From: Thiotrichaceae bacterium
GTDB taxonomy: Bacteria > Pseudomonadota > Gammaproteobacteria > Beggiatoales > Beggiatoaceae
Assembly (NCBI GenBank): GCA_028688145.1
Contig: JAQTYU010000008.1
Coordinates: 62,001 to 126,000 of the forward strand
Length of the DNA stretch: 64,000 nt
Reading direction: 5' to 3'
Below are positions 47,721 through 57,582 of this stretch, piece after piece. The position numbers and the translations under genes were made by a program. Position 1 is the stretch's first letter. Each line of letters begins with the position of its first letter. The notes beneath the pieces are model-generated. The model was not told the DNA's origin and searched no databases. It was given only the letters and a program-made list of their open reading frames with translations.

Positions 47721-47830
47721 TCCCCCCCTTGCAAAAGGGGGCAAGGGATTTAAAAATATTGATACTTTCCTTAGGCTCTTTCCTTGTTTATAACTTTTTC
47801 CACTTTGGGACTATTTGCCCTTTTAGGGGC
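47721..47830. repeat. degenerate C/G-run repeat after hisD
   Basis: CCCCCCTTGCAAAAGGGGGC forms a short palindrome, followed by diverged TTTGCCCTTTTAGGGGCTG text that resembles the dispersed C/G-run family. No gene is seen in 47681-48002. Confidence 0.5.
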
Positions 47831-48002
47831 TGAGAGTTTCCGTTAGGCTTTAAACTACACTGCGTAATTTCTGATACTAAATAAAATTTAGCAACACAGT
47901 CAGTTTAATCACTTGACAATCAGATGATTTAGCTAGAAGTTATGCCGTAACAAAAAAAGCTCTCTCGATTTAGTAAACCCGCTGTGTTTGAAAGGTATAA
48001 AA

Positions 48003-48359
48003 ATGGATATTATTTACGTGCGTGATTTACGCATCGACGCTGTGATTGGGATTTATGGCTGGGAACGACAAATTCGACAAGGCATTGTGCTCGATTTGGA
48101 AATGGCAACCGATATTCGTAAAGCCGCAGCCTCCGATGGGATTGAAGATACACTTAATTACAAAGCGGTTGCAAAACGCTTGATTGATTTTGTAGGACAC
48201 AGTGAATTTCAACTGGTGGAAACCTTGGCTGAAAAAATCACTGAAATTATCTTAAAGGAATTTCCCGTGACTTGGGTTCGATTACGTTTAAACAAACGCG
48301 GTGCGGTGCGCGGTGCACGGGATGTAGGCATCATTATCGAAAGAGGACAAGCATCTTAA
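48003..48359 (+). CDS. folB: dihydroneopterin aldolase
   Basis: The 118-residue folate enzyme splits dihydroneopterin to hydroxymethyl-dihydropterin and glycolaldehyde. It starts MDIIYVRDLRIDAVIGIYGW with the catalytic YGWE. DTLNYKAVAKRLIDFVG and VETLAEKITEIIL are family blocks, with catalytic Lys in RLRLNKRGAVRGARDVGI. An AAGG box precedes the ATG at 48003. It is followed by folK after one base. Confidence 0.94.
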   Translation: MDIIYVRDLRIDAVIGIYGWERQIRQGIVLDLEMATDIRKAAASDGIEDTLNYKAVAKRLIDFVGHSEFQLVETLAEKITEIILKEFPVTWVRLRLNKRGAVRGARDVGIIIERGQAS

Positions 48360-48360
48360 A

Positions 48361-48873
48361 ATGGCAATTATTTATCTCAGCGTGGGTAGCAACGTTGAGC
48401 CTGCACGTCACATCAAAGCAGGTTTACAAACCTTACAACAACATTACGGTGAATTGCAGTTATCTGCGGTTTATGAAAGTCCTGCAGTAGGTTTCGACGG
48501 AGATAATTTCTACAACTTGGTGCTCAGTTTTTACAGTGATGAAAAACCTTTGACGATTGCAGATAACTTGCGGCGCATTGAAGAACAACATGGGCGTGTA
48601 CGCGGCTCGCAACGCTTTGATAGTCGAACCATCGATTTAGATTTAATTTTGTACGATGACATGATTTTAAACAGCGCGAAGCTGAATTTGCCCCGCGATG
48701 AAATCTTAAAATATGCCTTTGTACTTGCGCCCTTGGCAGAGCTTGCGCCTGAATTAATACATCCCGTGACTGAAAAAACCTATCGGGAACTCTGGGAAAA
48801 TTTTGCAAAACCAGAGCAGTCGATTTGGAAAATTGCCGTCGATCTTGCGCCAAGTCCTGTTCCAAACCCTTAA
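48361..48873 (+). CDS. folK: 2-amino-4-hydroxy-6-hydroxymethyldihydropteridine diphosphokinase
   Basis: This enzyme transfers pyrophosphate from ATP to the pterin, one step after FolB. The 170-residue protein has YLSVGSNVEPARHIKAGLQTL, FYNLVLSFYSDE, and RFDSRTIDLDLILYDD with the metal-binding Asp pair, then LPRDEILKYAFVLAPLAELA. It forms an operon with folB. Confidence 0.95.
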   Translation: MAIIYLSVGSNVEPARHIKAGLQTLQQHYGELQLSAVYESPAVGFDGDNFYNLVLSFYSDEKPLTIADNLRRIEEQHGRVRGSQRFDSRTIDLDLILYDDMILNSAKLNLPRDEILKYAFVLAPLAELAPELIHPVTEKTYRELWENFAKPEQSIWKIAVDLAPSPVPNP

Positions 48874-48897
48874 GAGGGCTTAACAGCTTGTAGTTTA

Positions 48898-48963
48898 GTA
48901 GGGTAGGCATTGCCCACCGCGACGAGCTGAGCTATCAATTTTGGTGGGCAATGCCCACCCTAC
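48898..48963. repeat. 66-bp palindrome GTAGGGTAGGCATTGCCCACC type
   Basis: GTAGGGTAGGCATTGCCCACC is inverted as GGTGGGCAATGCCCACCCTAC around a short A/T-rich loop. It follows folK and may double as a transcript-end structure. Confidence 0.75.
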
Positions 48964-48976
48964 AATGCTTTAAACG

Positions 48977-49020
48977 CTTGTTTGTTGTTTAGCCCCCTTT
49001 TTAGGGGGTGGGGGCGCAAT
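48977..49020. repeat. C/G-run palindromic intergenic repeat, copy E
   Basis: GTTTAGCCCCCTTTTTAGGG followed by GGTGGGGGCGCAATC; same unit as the right arm of copies A-C, without the left arm. Confidence 0.6.
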
Positions 49021-49158
49021 CAAAACAAGCCCGCATTTACACAGAATCCCTAAACCCATTGATAACTAAAATATTATTATCTTTAATTTTTAAACGGCTA
49101 TTTAGATAATTTAAAGATACAGTGGCGTTTTATTAAAACTTTTAGCAGAGATTTTTTG

Positions 49159-49737
49159 ATGGCAGAACGTTTTAAAACACTGATGAGTCAATTATTAAGT
49201 CCCTTTGCCGCACTACAGTTTCGTTTGGAAAAATTGGGGCGAGTCTGGGCGTATACCCAATTGCGAGCGCTACTTAATACACCCGTCGATAGCAGTCTTG
49301 TCGTTTTAGGTTGTCCTGAAATTCAGGGCACGCGCCAAATCTCCCTCGGAAAAAGGTTATACTTGTACCGCGAATTGCACTGGGAAACCCAAGCACAAGG
49401 AAAAATTCTGATTGCTGATGATGTAGTGATGTCGCGGGGTGTGCACCTTGTGGCATTTTCAGAAATCAGCATTGGCGAGGGCACGATGATTGGTGAATAC
49501 AGCAGCATTCGTGATGCCAATCATCGAAAAGACTCAACTCAAGCCTTACGTGATGCAGGACATGACAGCACGCCTATTCACATTGGGAAACAAGTATGGA
49601 TTGGGCGTGGAGTCACCATTTTAGCTGGGGTCAACATTGGCGATTATGCAGTGATTGGCGCAAATGCCGTGGTTACTCATGATATTCCAGCCCATACCGT
49701 GGCAGTTGGCATCCCTGCACGCCCCCTTAAACGTTAG
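49159..49737 (+). CDS. left-handed beta-helix (hexapeptide) acyltransferase
   Basis: The 192-residue protein consists of hexapeptide repeats such as IGEGTMIGEYSSIRDANH and IGKQVWIGRGVTILAGVNIG, then IGANAVVTHDIPAHTVAVG, the signature of O-acetyltransferases of the LacA/WecB-type left-handed beta-helix class. It probably acetylates a polysaccharide or sugar-nucleotide precursor. It lies 17 bases before a HAD-UbiA fusion gene, suggesting a joint role in modifying envelope glycolipids. The acceptor is unknown. Confidence 0.88.
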   Translation: MAERFKTLMSQLLSPFAALQFRLEKLGRVWAYTQLRALLNTPVDSSLVVLGCPEIQGTRQISLGKRLYLYRELHWETQAQGKILIADDVVMSRGVHLVAFSEISIGEGTMIGEYSSIRDANHRKDSTQALRDAGHDSTPIHIGKQVWIGRGVTILAGVNIGDYAVIGANAVVTHDIPAHTVAVGIPARPLKR

Positions 49738-49754
49738 CTCACAGATTAATAAAA

Positions 49755-51194
49755 ATGAATGTAAATCAAGAACACACGCAAGTCCCTTTATGTGTCGATT
49801 TGGACGGCACACTGATTGCCAGCGATACCCTTTGGGAAAGTTTTTTAATTTTATTGCGCCAAAGTCCGTGGTGCATTTTTTTCGTGCCCTTCTGGTTATT
49901 GCAAGGGAAATCCTATTTTAAACAACAAATTACCGACCGAGTCAGTTTAGATATTAGTAGCCTGCCATTTCGGGAAGGGGTGCTGAGTTTTCTGCAACAG
50001 GAATACAGCAGAGGGCGGGTATTAATTCTTGCCACCGCCGCCAATGAAAAAATTGCTGATGCCGTAGCGCAACACCTCAAAATTTTTAGTGAAGTGCTTG
50101 CCAGCAGCGCACAACTGAATTTGAAAGGCAGCAATAAACGTGATGCCTTGATTGCTCGTTTTGGAGAGCATCAATTTGATTATATGGGCGATGCCATGGC
50201 AGATGTGCCGATTTTTAAAGCCGCCCGCCATGCGTATTTAGTCGCGCCCAGTGCAAAATTGAGTGCGTTAATTCCAACGCCATCAGAACGGGTGTTTATC
50301 GCACCACGCCCCACGGTAAAAACTTGGCTGAAAGCTTTACGCCCGCACCAATGGGTTAAAAATAGCTTGATTTTCGTGCCCTTGTTTTTAGCGCATCAAT
50401 TGTTGATCGGCGATAAACTCTGGGCGGCAGGTTTAGCCTTTATTGCGTTCAGCTTGGCAGCTTCAGCAGGTTATGTGCTGAATGATTTGTTAGATTTAAG
50501 TGCTGACCGCGCTCACAAGACTAAAAAAAATCGCCCCTTCGCCGCAGGTTTACTGCCTTTAGAATTTGGACTATTGTTATTTGTGGGTTTGGTTGTATTA
50601 AGCATGAGCATTGCGTTTTTAGGACTACACAGCCGTTTTGGTTGGGTATTGTTACTGTACTTAGTATTCACGCTGGTGTATTCTTTCTACTTGAAGCGTA
50701 AAGTAGTACTCGACGTTATTGTGCTTGCCGGTTTATATACCCACCGCATTATTGCAGGCGGCATTGCGGCACATGTAGAAATTTCCTCGTGGTTGCTCGC
50801 ATTTTCGATGTTTATCTTTATGAGCTTGGCGTTTTTAAAGCGTTACGTCGAATTGTTGCAGCTCACCGAACAAAAAGAAATTAAAAATCGTAACTATGTC
50901 ATTGATGATATCGATATGGTTGCCAGTGTGGGTCCTACCAGTGGCTATCTCGCCGTTTTAGTTTTCTCCTTATATATTCAAAGCGATGCGACCCGCGTGC
51001 TGTACAAGAGTCCTTCTCTGTTGTGGCTGATTTGTCCCGCTTTGCTGTATTGGATTACCCGTGTGTGGTTTTTAGCGCGGCGTGGTCAAATGGCTGATGA
51101 CCCTGTGCAATTTGCCCTGACTGATAGAGTGAGTTGGTGGACAATTCTATTAATTGTCACCCTCATGGCAATTGCTAACAGTTTTGTGTTATAA
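49755..51194 (+). CDS. HAD hydrolase-UbiA prenyltransferase fusion
   Basis: Residues about 10-180 are a HAD-type phosphatase with VDLDGTLIASDTLWESF (nucleophile and acid Asp), TAANEKIADAV and DYMGDAMADVPIF. Residues about 190-479 are a membrane prenyltransferase with about eight helices and the UbiA motif NDLLDLSADRAHKTKKNRPF. The combination matches DPPR synthase-like UbiA enzymes that make decaprenyl-phosphate ribose or related polyprenyl-sugar lipids, with the phosphatase removing a phosphate. It follows the acyltransferase gene. Acceptor and product are inferred from the family only. Confidence 0.9.
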   Translation: MNVNQEHTQVPLCVDLDGTLIASDTLWESFLILLRQSPWCIFFVPFWLLQGKSYFKQQITDRVSLDISSLPFREGVLSFLQQEYSRGRVLILATAANEKIADAVAQHLKIFSEVLASSAQLNLKGSNKRDALIARFGEHQFDYMGDAMADVPIFKAARHAYLVAPSAKLSALIPTPSERVFIAPRPTVKTWLKALRPHQWVKNSLIFVPLFLAHQLLIGDKLWAAGLAFIAFSLAASAGYVLNDLLDLSADRAHKTKKNRPFAAGLLPLEFGLLLFVGLVVLSMSIAFLGLHSRFGWVLLLYLVFTLVYSFYLKRKVVLDVIVLAGLYTHRIIAGGIAAHVEISSWLLAFSMFIFMSLAFLKRYVELLQLTEQKEIKNRNYVIDDIDMVASVGPTSGYLAVLVFSLYIQSDATRVLYKSPSLLWLICPALLYWITRVWFLARRGQMADDPVQFALTDRVSWWTILLIVTLMAIANSFVL

Positions 51195-51264
51195 CGTTTT
51201 TTGCAAGACCTTTTATCAAAGGTGCGAGGTTAAAGGGCAGTTTTACGGCTACCCTTTGTTGTCG

Positions 51265-51310
51265 AACCACAGCCACATCTAGGACTAGATGGGCTGTGGT
51301 TTTATTTTTT
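51265..51310 (+). terminator. rho-independent terminator after the HAD-UbiA gene
   Basis: AACCACAGCC pairs with GGCTGTGGTT around an inner ATCTAGGACTAGAT hairpin, followed by TTTATTTTTT. Confidence 0.88.
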
Positions 51311-51365
51311 CAATTCCTTTAAAATCCCCTTATTATATCTCCCTTATTACACTGGCAAATGCCCA

Positions 51366-52643
51366 ATGACCACCAAGTCATATTTCCGTATTTATTTCAA
51401 AGCGATGTTTTCAGCTTTTGCCGTGGTTTGGTTATTTTTTATTCTACAAGCCGCTTTTATTCTCAAAGATTTCAAACTTGAATTTATCATTGTGCCGAGT
51501 TTACTTGCCATTGTGATAGGATTTGCGATAGCCAAGATTGCAATTTTAAAACGCAACTTATTAGAACAACATGCGTTATTGAGAGCACTCACCGATTTTG
51601 GGCAAGAGTTTTTATATTTGCGGAATAAGAAAGGAGAGTATCAATATGTCTCGCCTTATTGCCAAGAATTAACGGGGTATTCCCCTGAAGAGTTTTATCA
51701 AAATTCGCAACAGATGGAGATGTTGATTCACAATGAAGATTTACCACTGTGGCATCAGCATGTTGAACATATGTTTCGCAGCACTGGGGAATCTGAATCC
51801 TTGGTGATTCGGATTGTCAGCAAATCGGGAACAGTTCGTTGGATTAATCATGTCTGTAGCAGTGTCTTTGATTATGAAGGACATTTTCAGGGCGTGCGTT
51901 CCAGCAATATTGATATTACTCAGCGAGAAGAATTAGAACAGATTAAAGATCAGTTTTTGAAACGCATGAGCCATGAGTTTCGCACCCCAATGAATGGCAT
52001 TTTGGGCTGTGCTGATTTAATCAATTCGGAAGTGCCCGATAATTCTGATTTGAAAAAATATATTGAAATTATTCAAAGCAGCAGTGAACGTTTAATGCAA
52101 ACTTTGGATAATATTTTAGAACTTACTCGCCTTGGCAACGCTCAATCCACCATTTACAGCACCAATAAACCGTTTGATCTGTTGGCGATGACTCAACGTT
52201 TAATTAATTTATATCAACTACGCGCCCGTATCGAAGGGAAAAAACTGCAGTTGAGTTGCACACATCGCCCTGAAACTATTGAGGTGTTGCTGCCCTCAGA
52301 GGTGATGGAGTGCATTCTAAAAAACTTGTTAGACAATGCGGTGAAATTCAGTTGTTCTGGACAAATCATGGTGAATTTACATTTAAATCATGACTCTATT
52401 GACCTTAGTGTGAAAGACCAAGGTATCGGCATTGATCCCGAGTTTTTACCTTTGATTTTTGAAGAATTTACACAAGGCAGCGAAGGCGATACCCGTCATT
52501 TTGATGGTACGGGCATTGGATTGAGCGTAGTTAAAAAATTATTAACCAGTATGCACGGCACAATTCAAGTGACCAGTGAACTCAAGCAAGGCACTACAGT
52601 GGCTTTGCAGCTTCCGTTCAATCCAAAAAATAGGCAGTGCTAA
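51366..52643 (+). CDS. PAS-domain membrane sensor histidine kinase
   Basis: Two hydrophobic segments near residues 10-30 and 37-57 anchor the protein. A PAS domain follows (about 85-188, ending SSNIDITQREELEQIKDQFL). The HisKA H-box is RMSHEFRTPMNGILG (His near 200). The HATPase (about 308-418) has NLLDNAVKFS, DQGIGIDPEF and GTGIGLSVVKKLLTSM. No response-regulator gene is adjacent, so the partner is unknown. The 51195-51365 leader contains the upstream terminator. Confidence 0.9.
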   Translation: MTTKSYFRIYFKAMFSAFAVVWLFFILQAAFILKDFKLEFIIVPSLLAIVIGFAIAKIAILKRNLLEQHALLRALTDFGQEFLYLRNKKGEYQYVSPYCQELTGYSPEEFYQNSQQMEMLIHNEDLPLWHQHVEHMFRSTGESESLVIRIVSKSGTVRWINHVCSSVFDYEGHFQGVRSSNIDITQREELEQIKDQFLKRMSHEFRTPMNGILGCADLINSEVPDNSDLKKYIEIIQSSSERLMQTLDNILELTRLGNAQSTIYSTNKPFDLLAMTQRLINLYQLRARIEGKKLQLSCTHRPETIEVLLPSEVMECILKNLLDNAVKFSCSGQIMVNLHLNHDSIDLSVKDQGIGIDPEFLPLIFEEFTQGSEGDTRHFDGTGIGLSVVKKLLTSMHGTIQVTSELKQGTTVALQLPFNPKNRQC

Positions 52644-52747
52644 ATCAGTCATGATTGCTCGCAATAGCTGATATAAATCATAATAATAACAAGGTATTGT
52701 AATTTTTTGACGAATCATTATTTAATTGAGCACTCCCAGATTAAATC

Positions 52748-53818
52748 TTAAATCACCCGCCGCATCATCCACAGCGCAACACCCGAAAATAACACAGGTG
52801 CAAATAACGCGCTTAGAATTGGGTTTAATTCATAAACCAAGCCGACGCTGCTCATGGTTTGGTTAAACATATAAAACCCAATCCCAATTAATGCCCCGAC
52901 TAAAATCCGTTGCCCAATACTCACCGTGCGCAACGAGCCAAAAATGAAGGGAATCGCAATGCACATCATCGCAATGCTGATCAGCGGATAAGTTAAACGT
53001 GTCCAAAATGCCAATTCATAAGGCAAAGTGCGCTGTTCACTGCCACTTAAATAATCAATATATTTAATTAAATCAAGGCTTGAAAGATTATACGGATTCA
53101 ATATCACGATTTTGACCAATTCGGGGCTGAGTTGTGCATTCCATGTGAGCGAGGCTAACTGCTCTTGACGCACCTTACTGTCTTCAAAGACAGTTTTCTG
53201 CACTTCTTTCAGTTGCCAATGTCCTTGTTGATATTCAGCAGTTTTAGCCAGCACTAAACTGTTTAATTTCTGATGTGTATCAAAACGATATAAACTCACA
53301 TCTCCAAATGTGCCATTGGGTAACATGCGCCGAATATTGATGAAGTTTTCCCCATCCCGCGCCCAGAATCCATACCAACTATTGAACACCATTTGTTCCG
53401 ATTCTGACTGTGCCAATGAGCGCAATTCAGTGGCAGCCTGCTCGGTATAAGGTGCGACAAATTCCCCAATCGCCATCACCACCAAAGTCAAACCCAAGCC
53501 CACCCGCAGCGTGGACAAAGTAATCCGCAACACTGAAACGCCCGCAGCCCGCATCACGGTTAATTCACTGTTGGTTGCCAAACTGCCCAGCCCGATTAAA
53601 CTGCCCAGCAGCACTGAAATTGGGAACACGTCATAAATATTATGCGGCACTTCTAACAGCACAAATTTGACCGCTTCCCAAATTCCATAGCGTTGTTTAC
53701 CAATTTCATTGACTTCATGAATAAAGGAAAAAAAGGTAAACAAGCCCACCAGCACCGCCAACACTAAGGCAATCCCGATTAACACTTCATGTCCGATATA
53801 TTTGTCCAGTTTACGCAT
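52748..53818 (-). CDS. lptG: LPS export ABC transporter permease LptG
   Basis: One of the two permease subunits that draw lipopolysaccharide from the inner membrane into the Lpt bridge. The 356-residue protein starts MRKLDKYIGHEVLIGIALVL and has VFPISVLLGSLIGLGSLATN and ELTVMRAAGVSVLRI as family blocks, six helices and a large periplasmic beta domain. The start at 53818 overlaps the lptF stop by eight bases, as usual. Confidence 0.95.
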   Translation of the reverse strand: MRKLDKYIGHEVLIGIALVLAVLVGLFTFFSFIHEVNEIGKQRYGIWEAVKFVLLEVPHNIYDVFPISVLLGSLIGLGSLATNSELTVMRAAGVSVLRITLSTLRVGLGLTLVVMAIGEFVAPYTEQAATELRSLAQSESEQMVFNSWYGFWARDGENFINIRRMLPNGTFGDVSLYRFDTHQKLNSLVLAKTAEYQQGHWQLKEVQKTVFEDSKVRQEQLASLTWNAQLSPELVKIVILNPYNLSSLDLIKYIDYLSGSEQRTLPYELAFWTRLTYPLISIAMMCIAIPFIFGSLRTVSIGQRILVGALIGIGFYMFNQTMSSVGLVYELNPILSALFAPVLFSGVALWMMRRVI

Positions 53819-54893
53819 GGCTGACCGCCCGTTGTCCAAAGATATACCGATTAAATTGTGGCATGAACCATAACACCAAAATAAAAATCAGCATGGCTAT
53901 ATGCACCCACCACACCCCAATCCACGGCGGCACATCTCCACGCGATAGCCATTTCTGCGCGATATTTAGCAAATTGTTATAAATCAGGCTGATTAAAATC
54001 CCGATGAAAATTTTTGAATATTGTCCTTGGCGCGGCGTAGTACGTGACAAAGGCACTGCTAAAGCTGCCAGCAGAATAACGGATAAAGGCAAGGATAAAC
54101 GCCATTGTAGTTCGGCTTGATGCACTAAATCATTGGAATTTAACAGCGCGGCTGTCGGCAAAGCATCGCGGCTGTCGGCTCGCACAAAGTCGGCGGGTTG
54201 AGGAATGGTGATGGTGTGTTCTGAAAATTTGGTACGGGTATAATTGAGTTGTGAAGGTTTATTTTCATAGCGATAGCCCTCTTCTAATACCATGACTAAT
54301 TCCCCTTGCTCAATTTTGCGGTAGGCGCGTTTTGCGGAAAATACCACCTGCTTTTCAGGCAGCCAAGTTTGTGCAAACAAGGTCTGCATTTTCCCTGACG
54401 CGGGTTCGATATCTTCCACATAAAAAATCCCTTGCCCTTGATTGAACTCTTTAAAACGCCCTGCCGCAATCCCAAATATATCAGCGCGGGTGTTGAGTTG
54501 CGCTTGTAATTGGCTGCGCTGTGATTGCGCCCACGGTGCAATAAACAGCGATAATGCGCCAATTCCCAACGCCATCACGATGCCTAAATACACAATACTT
54601 TTCAGTGGCACAGGAATTCCGCAGGCTGCCATCACCGTAATTTCATTGTCTTTGTACAAGCGTCCGAGGGCCAGTAAAATCGACAAGAAGAAGGCTAGCG
54701 GTAAAATCAGCATTAAATCGCTCAATAGTTTTAATACCAGTAACCGCAACACAAAATCCGCAGGTATTTTTCCCGAGGCAGCTTGTACTAAATACAACAT
54801 AAAGCGATTACTGATATAGATCAGGATGAGTAAGGCACTCAGTCCTAGAAAGGTATAAACAATTTCTCTGATAACATAGCGATTAATAATCAA
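53811..54893 (-). CDS. lptF: LPS export ABC transporter permease LptF
   Basis: Partner permease of LptG. The 360-residue protein has six helices and family blocks LMLILPLAFFLSILLALGRL, EITVMAACGIPV and LSLPLSVILLAALAVPLSR. The start codon is TTG, with a GAAGGAAG ribosome site. It is divergent from pepA across a 644-base gap, an arrangement conserved in gammaproteobacteria, where the LPS-export and aminopeptidase genes are neighbours. Confidence 0.95.
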   Translation of the reverse strand: MIINRYVIREIVYTFLGLSALLILIYISNRFMLYLVQAASGKIPADFVLRLLVLKLLSDLMLILPLAFFLSILLALGRLYKDNEITVMAACGIPVPLKSIVYLGIVMALGIGALSLFIAPWAQSQRSQLQAQLNTRADIFGIAAGRFKEFNQGQGIFYVEDIEPASGKMQTLFAQTWLPEKQVVFSAKRAYRKIEQGELVMVLEEGYRYENKPSQLNYTRTKFSEHTITIPQPADFVRADSRDALPTAALLNSNDLVHQAELQWRLSLPLSVILLAALAVPLSRTTPRQGQYSKIFIGILISLIYNNLLNIAQKWLSRGDVPPWIGVWWVHIAMLIFILVLWFMPQFNRYIFGQRAVSHA

Positions 54894-55351
54894 AAATAGC
54901 TTCCTTCTTGAGGATGGCGTAATCGCCCCTATGAACGTGGTTTACAGCGCACGATAAACCTAGATAGCCTAGATTGGAGCGAAATACCCACAAATTGGGG
55001 AATTTAAGCATAGAATAATGCATAATCCACAGTTTTATCGCCCTTGTTGGCTTTTTTCTGAATTAGCCAATACACAACAAATAATGGATAGTAGCGTGCA
55101 TAAATAAATGTGTCTAGCGGTAAGCCTTGCTTCAAATCTGGGTCAAGCAGTGCTAAGATACAAGCCATGATTTTTTTAGAGATAGCTATCCCAAAAAAAT
55201 CAGATATTATTCGATTTATTGAATACAAGCTGCTTTTTTACATAGCAAAATAATCTAGCACAGAAAATAATGTTACACCTTAGGTAATTTACATATTTCT
55301 CAGTAATGTGTAATATTAATTAATAGGATAAAATTGTAGCGTTATCACTCT

Positions 55352-55492
55352 TCAAAAAATGCACCCTTTAAGCACAATTCTCGCTTTATCTTGTGCATTA
55401 CGCGCTGCTGGCAAAATTTCTTTATAAAACCCTGCTTCCAGACTTTCTACAATTTTTCTGCGTAACTCACGCATAACTAGAAAACGTCGCAT
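55352..55492 (-). CDS. possible 46-residue small ORF upstream of pepA
   Basis: An unannotated frame reads MRRFLVMRELRRKIVESLEA and continues to GFYKEILPAARNAQDKARIV, LKGCIF and stop. It is Arg/Lys-rich with an amphipathic helix. There is no clear Shine-Dalgarno at the proper distance. It may be a real small gene, a gene remnant or chance. The rest of the 54894-55537 gap shows no convincing gene. Confidence 0.3.
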   Translation of the reverse strand: MRRFLVMRELRRKIVESLEAGFYKEILPAARNAQDKARIVLKGCIF

Positions 55493-55537
55493 TCTTTAGC
55501 ATTTGCTGCGTAATAACTTTCAACCTTGGGAATTAAC

Positions 55538-57100
55538 ATGGAATTTAACATAAAAAGTGGGCATCCCGAAAAACAACGCACCGCTTGTGTTGTTGTCGGA
55601 GTCTATGAACCTCGTCGTCTTTCCGATGTTGCAAAGCGCATCGATGACGTAAGTGGCGGCTATCTCTCCTCCATTTTACGGCGTGGCGATTTAGAAGGGA
55701 AAATTGGGCAAACTTTATTATTGCACAATGTCCCTAATACACTTTCTGATCGTATTTTATTAGTCGGCTGTGGTCGTGAACGTGAACTGGGCGATACCCA
55801 ATATCGCAAAGTCATCACCGAAGCGATTCGCACCTTGCATGAAACAGGCTCGATGGAAGCAGTCTGTTATTTAACTGAACTCAATGTTCGCGGGCGCGAC
55901 ACCGCGTGGCGGATTCGTCATGCCGTTGAAGCCGCTCATGCTGCAATTTACAACTTTGATCAGCTTAAGAGCAAGAAAAATGTCACCCGCCGTCCCTTGC
56001 GTAAAATCGTGTTTAGCGTGTCTTCACGCCGCGAATTAGGGATTGCAGAACAAGCCAGCCGTGAAGCCCAAGCGATTGCTTCTGGGGTCAAGCTGGTCAA
56101 AGATTTGGGCAATTTACCCTCTAATATTTGTACGCCTTCTTATCTGGCAGAACGCGCTAAAAGCTTATGCAGCCTGTACGAAAAATTGACCTGCAAAGTG
56201 TTGAATGAAACCCAAATGGAAAAATTGGGCATGAACGCGATTTTGGCAGTTGCCAAAGGCAGCGAACAGCCTCCACGTTTAATTCTGCTTGAATACAAGG
56301 GCGGCAAGAAAAACGAAGACCCGATTGTGTTAGTGGGCAAAGGCGTGACTTTTGACACGGGCGGCATTTCTATCAAACCCGCGCTCGACATGGATCACAT
56401 GAAATATGACATGAGCGGGGCTGCCAGTGTGTTAGGCACGATTGCGGCTGCGGCTGAATTACAACTGCCTTTAAACGTGGTGGGGATTGTGCCCGCTGTG
56501 GAAAATATGCCTGATGGCAAAGCCACGCGCCCCGGCGACATCGTCACCACCATGTCTGGGCAAACCGTTGAAATTCTTAACACTGATGCAGAAGGGCGTT
56601 TAATTCTGTGCGACGCGCTGACCTATGCAGAACGTTACAAGCCTGATGTGGTCATCGATATTGCGACCTTAACAGGGGCAGTCGTGGTTGCGCTGGGTAG
56701 CCATGCACACGGCTTATTAAGTAATCACAATCCTTTAACCAATGACTTGTTAAATGCAGGGCGTTATAGTTGTGACCGCGCTTGGGAATTGCCGTTGTGG
56801 GATGATTATCAAGATCAACTCGACAGTCCCTTTGCCGACATGAGCAACATCGGGGGTAAAGAAGCAGGCACGATTACCGCCTCCTGTTTCCTGTCACGTT
56901 TCACCAAGAAAATGCAATGGGCGCATTTGGACATCGCAGGCACGGCTTGGATTTCTGTCCCGAAAAAAGAAAAAGGTTCGACGGGTCGCCCCGTGCCTTT
57001 ATTAACGCAGTATTTAATTGACCGCTGCGTGAAAGACGGAATGCCGATTGCCACGCTTGCCGCTGATGATGGCAGTGTTGACGAAGAAGACGGCGAATAA
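55538..57100 (+). CDS. pepA: leucyl aminopeptidase (M17)
   Basis: The 520-residue M17 metallopeptidase removes N-terminal Leu and other residues and in E. coli also binds DNA. Catalytic-metal motifs include [26 protein letters not shown] and the family signature [14 protein letters not shown]. The start at 55538 gives a normal N-terminus; the frame opens at 55526 with TTG. It is a few bases from holC, the usual gammaproteobacterial order. Confidence 0.95.
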   Translation: MEFNIKSGHPEKQRTACVVVGVYEPRRLSDVAKRIDDVSGGYLSSILRRGDLEGKIGQTLLLHNVPNTLSDRILLVGCGRERELGDTQYRKVITEAIRTLHETGSMEAVCYLTELNVRGRDTAWRIRHAVEAAHAAIYNFDQLKSKKNVTRRPLRKIVFSVSSRRELGIAEQASREAQAIASGVKLVKDLGNLPSNICTPSYLAERAKSLCSLYEKLTCKVLNETQMEKLGMNAILAVAKGSEQPPRLILLEYKGGKKNEDPIVLVGKGVTFDTGGISIKPALDMDHMKYDMSGAASVLGTIAAAAELQLPLNVVGIVPAVENMPDGKATRPGDIVTTMSGQTVEILNTDAEGRLILCDALTYAERYKPDVVIDIATLTGAVVVALGSHAHGLLSNHNPLTNDLLNAGRYSCDRAWELPLWDDYQDQLDSPFADMSNIGGKEAGTITASCFLSRFTKKMQWAHLDIAGTAWISVPKKEKGSTGRPVPLLTQYLIDRCVKDGMPIATLAADDGSVDEEDGE

Positions 57101-57102
57101 TA

Positions 57103-57570
57103 GTGAACAGCCCCAGTCAAGAAGGTCATGGAACGCTGCCACAGGTCAATTTTTATCTGTTGCACACCCTTGCTCGCCAAGAGCGCGACCGTCTTGCCTG
57201 TCAGCTAGTCGATAAAGCAGTGCAGCAGGGATTGCGGATATTTATTTGTACCGAACTCCCTGCTCATGCTAAGTTTTTAGATGATTTATTGTGGACGTTT
57301 CGCCAAGACAGCTTTATTCCGCATGTGATTTATCCCGATCCCGAGCATTCGCAAGTGCCCGTGATTATTGGCAATAATCCCTTACCAGAATTGGGTTGTA
57401 GCGTTTTAATTAATCTTTGCGAAACTGTGCCGCACAATTTTCACAGCTTTCAACGTATTGTTGAAATTATTGATGATACTGAACCCGCCAAACAAGCAGG
57501 TAGACAACGTTTCCGTTTTTATCGGGAACACGGTATCGAACCTCTTCCCCCGCATGATATTCACCGTTAA
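57103..57570 (+). CDS. holC: DNA polymerase III subunit chi
   Basis: Chi links the clamp loader to SSB. The 155-residue protein has the family blocks VNFYLLHTLARQERDRLACQ, LDDLLWTFRQDSFIPHV and VPVIIGNNPLPELGCSVLI. It starts with a GTG two bases after the pepA stop. Confidence 0.93.
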   Translation: MNSPSQEGHGTLPQVNFYLLHTLARQERDRLACQLVDKAVQQGLRIFICTELPAHAKFLDDLLWTFRQDSFIPHVIYPDPEHSQVPVIIGNNPLPELGCSVLINLCETVPHNFHSFQRIVEIIDDTEPAKQAGRQRFRFYREHGIEPLPPHDIHR

Positions 57571-57582
57571 GCGAGCCAGCCC

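Noticed and set aside
55004-55228. 74-codon minus-strand frame in the lptF-pepA gap
   Set aside because: No ribosome site, no recognisable domain, and composition like non-coding AT-rich DNA.
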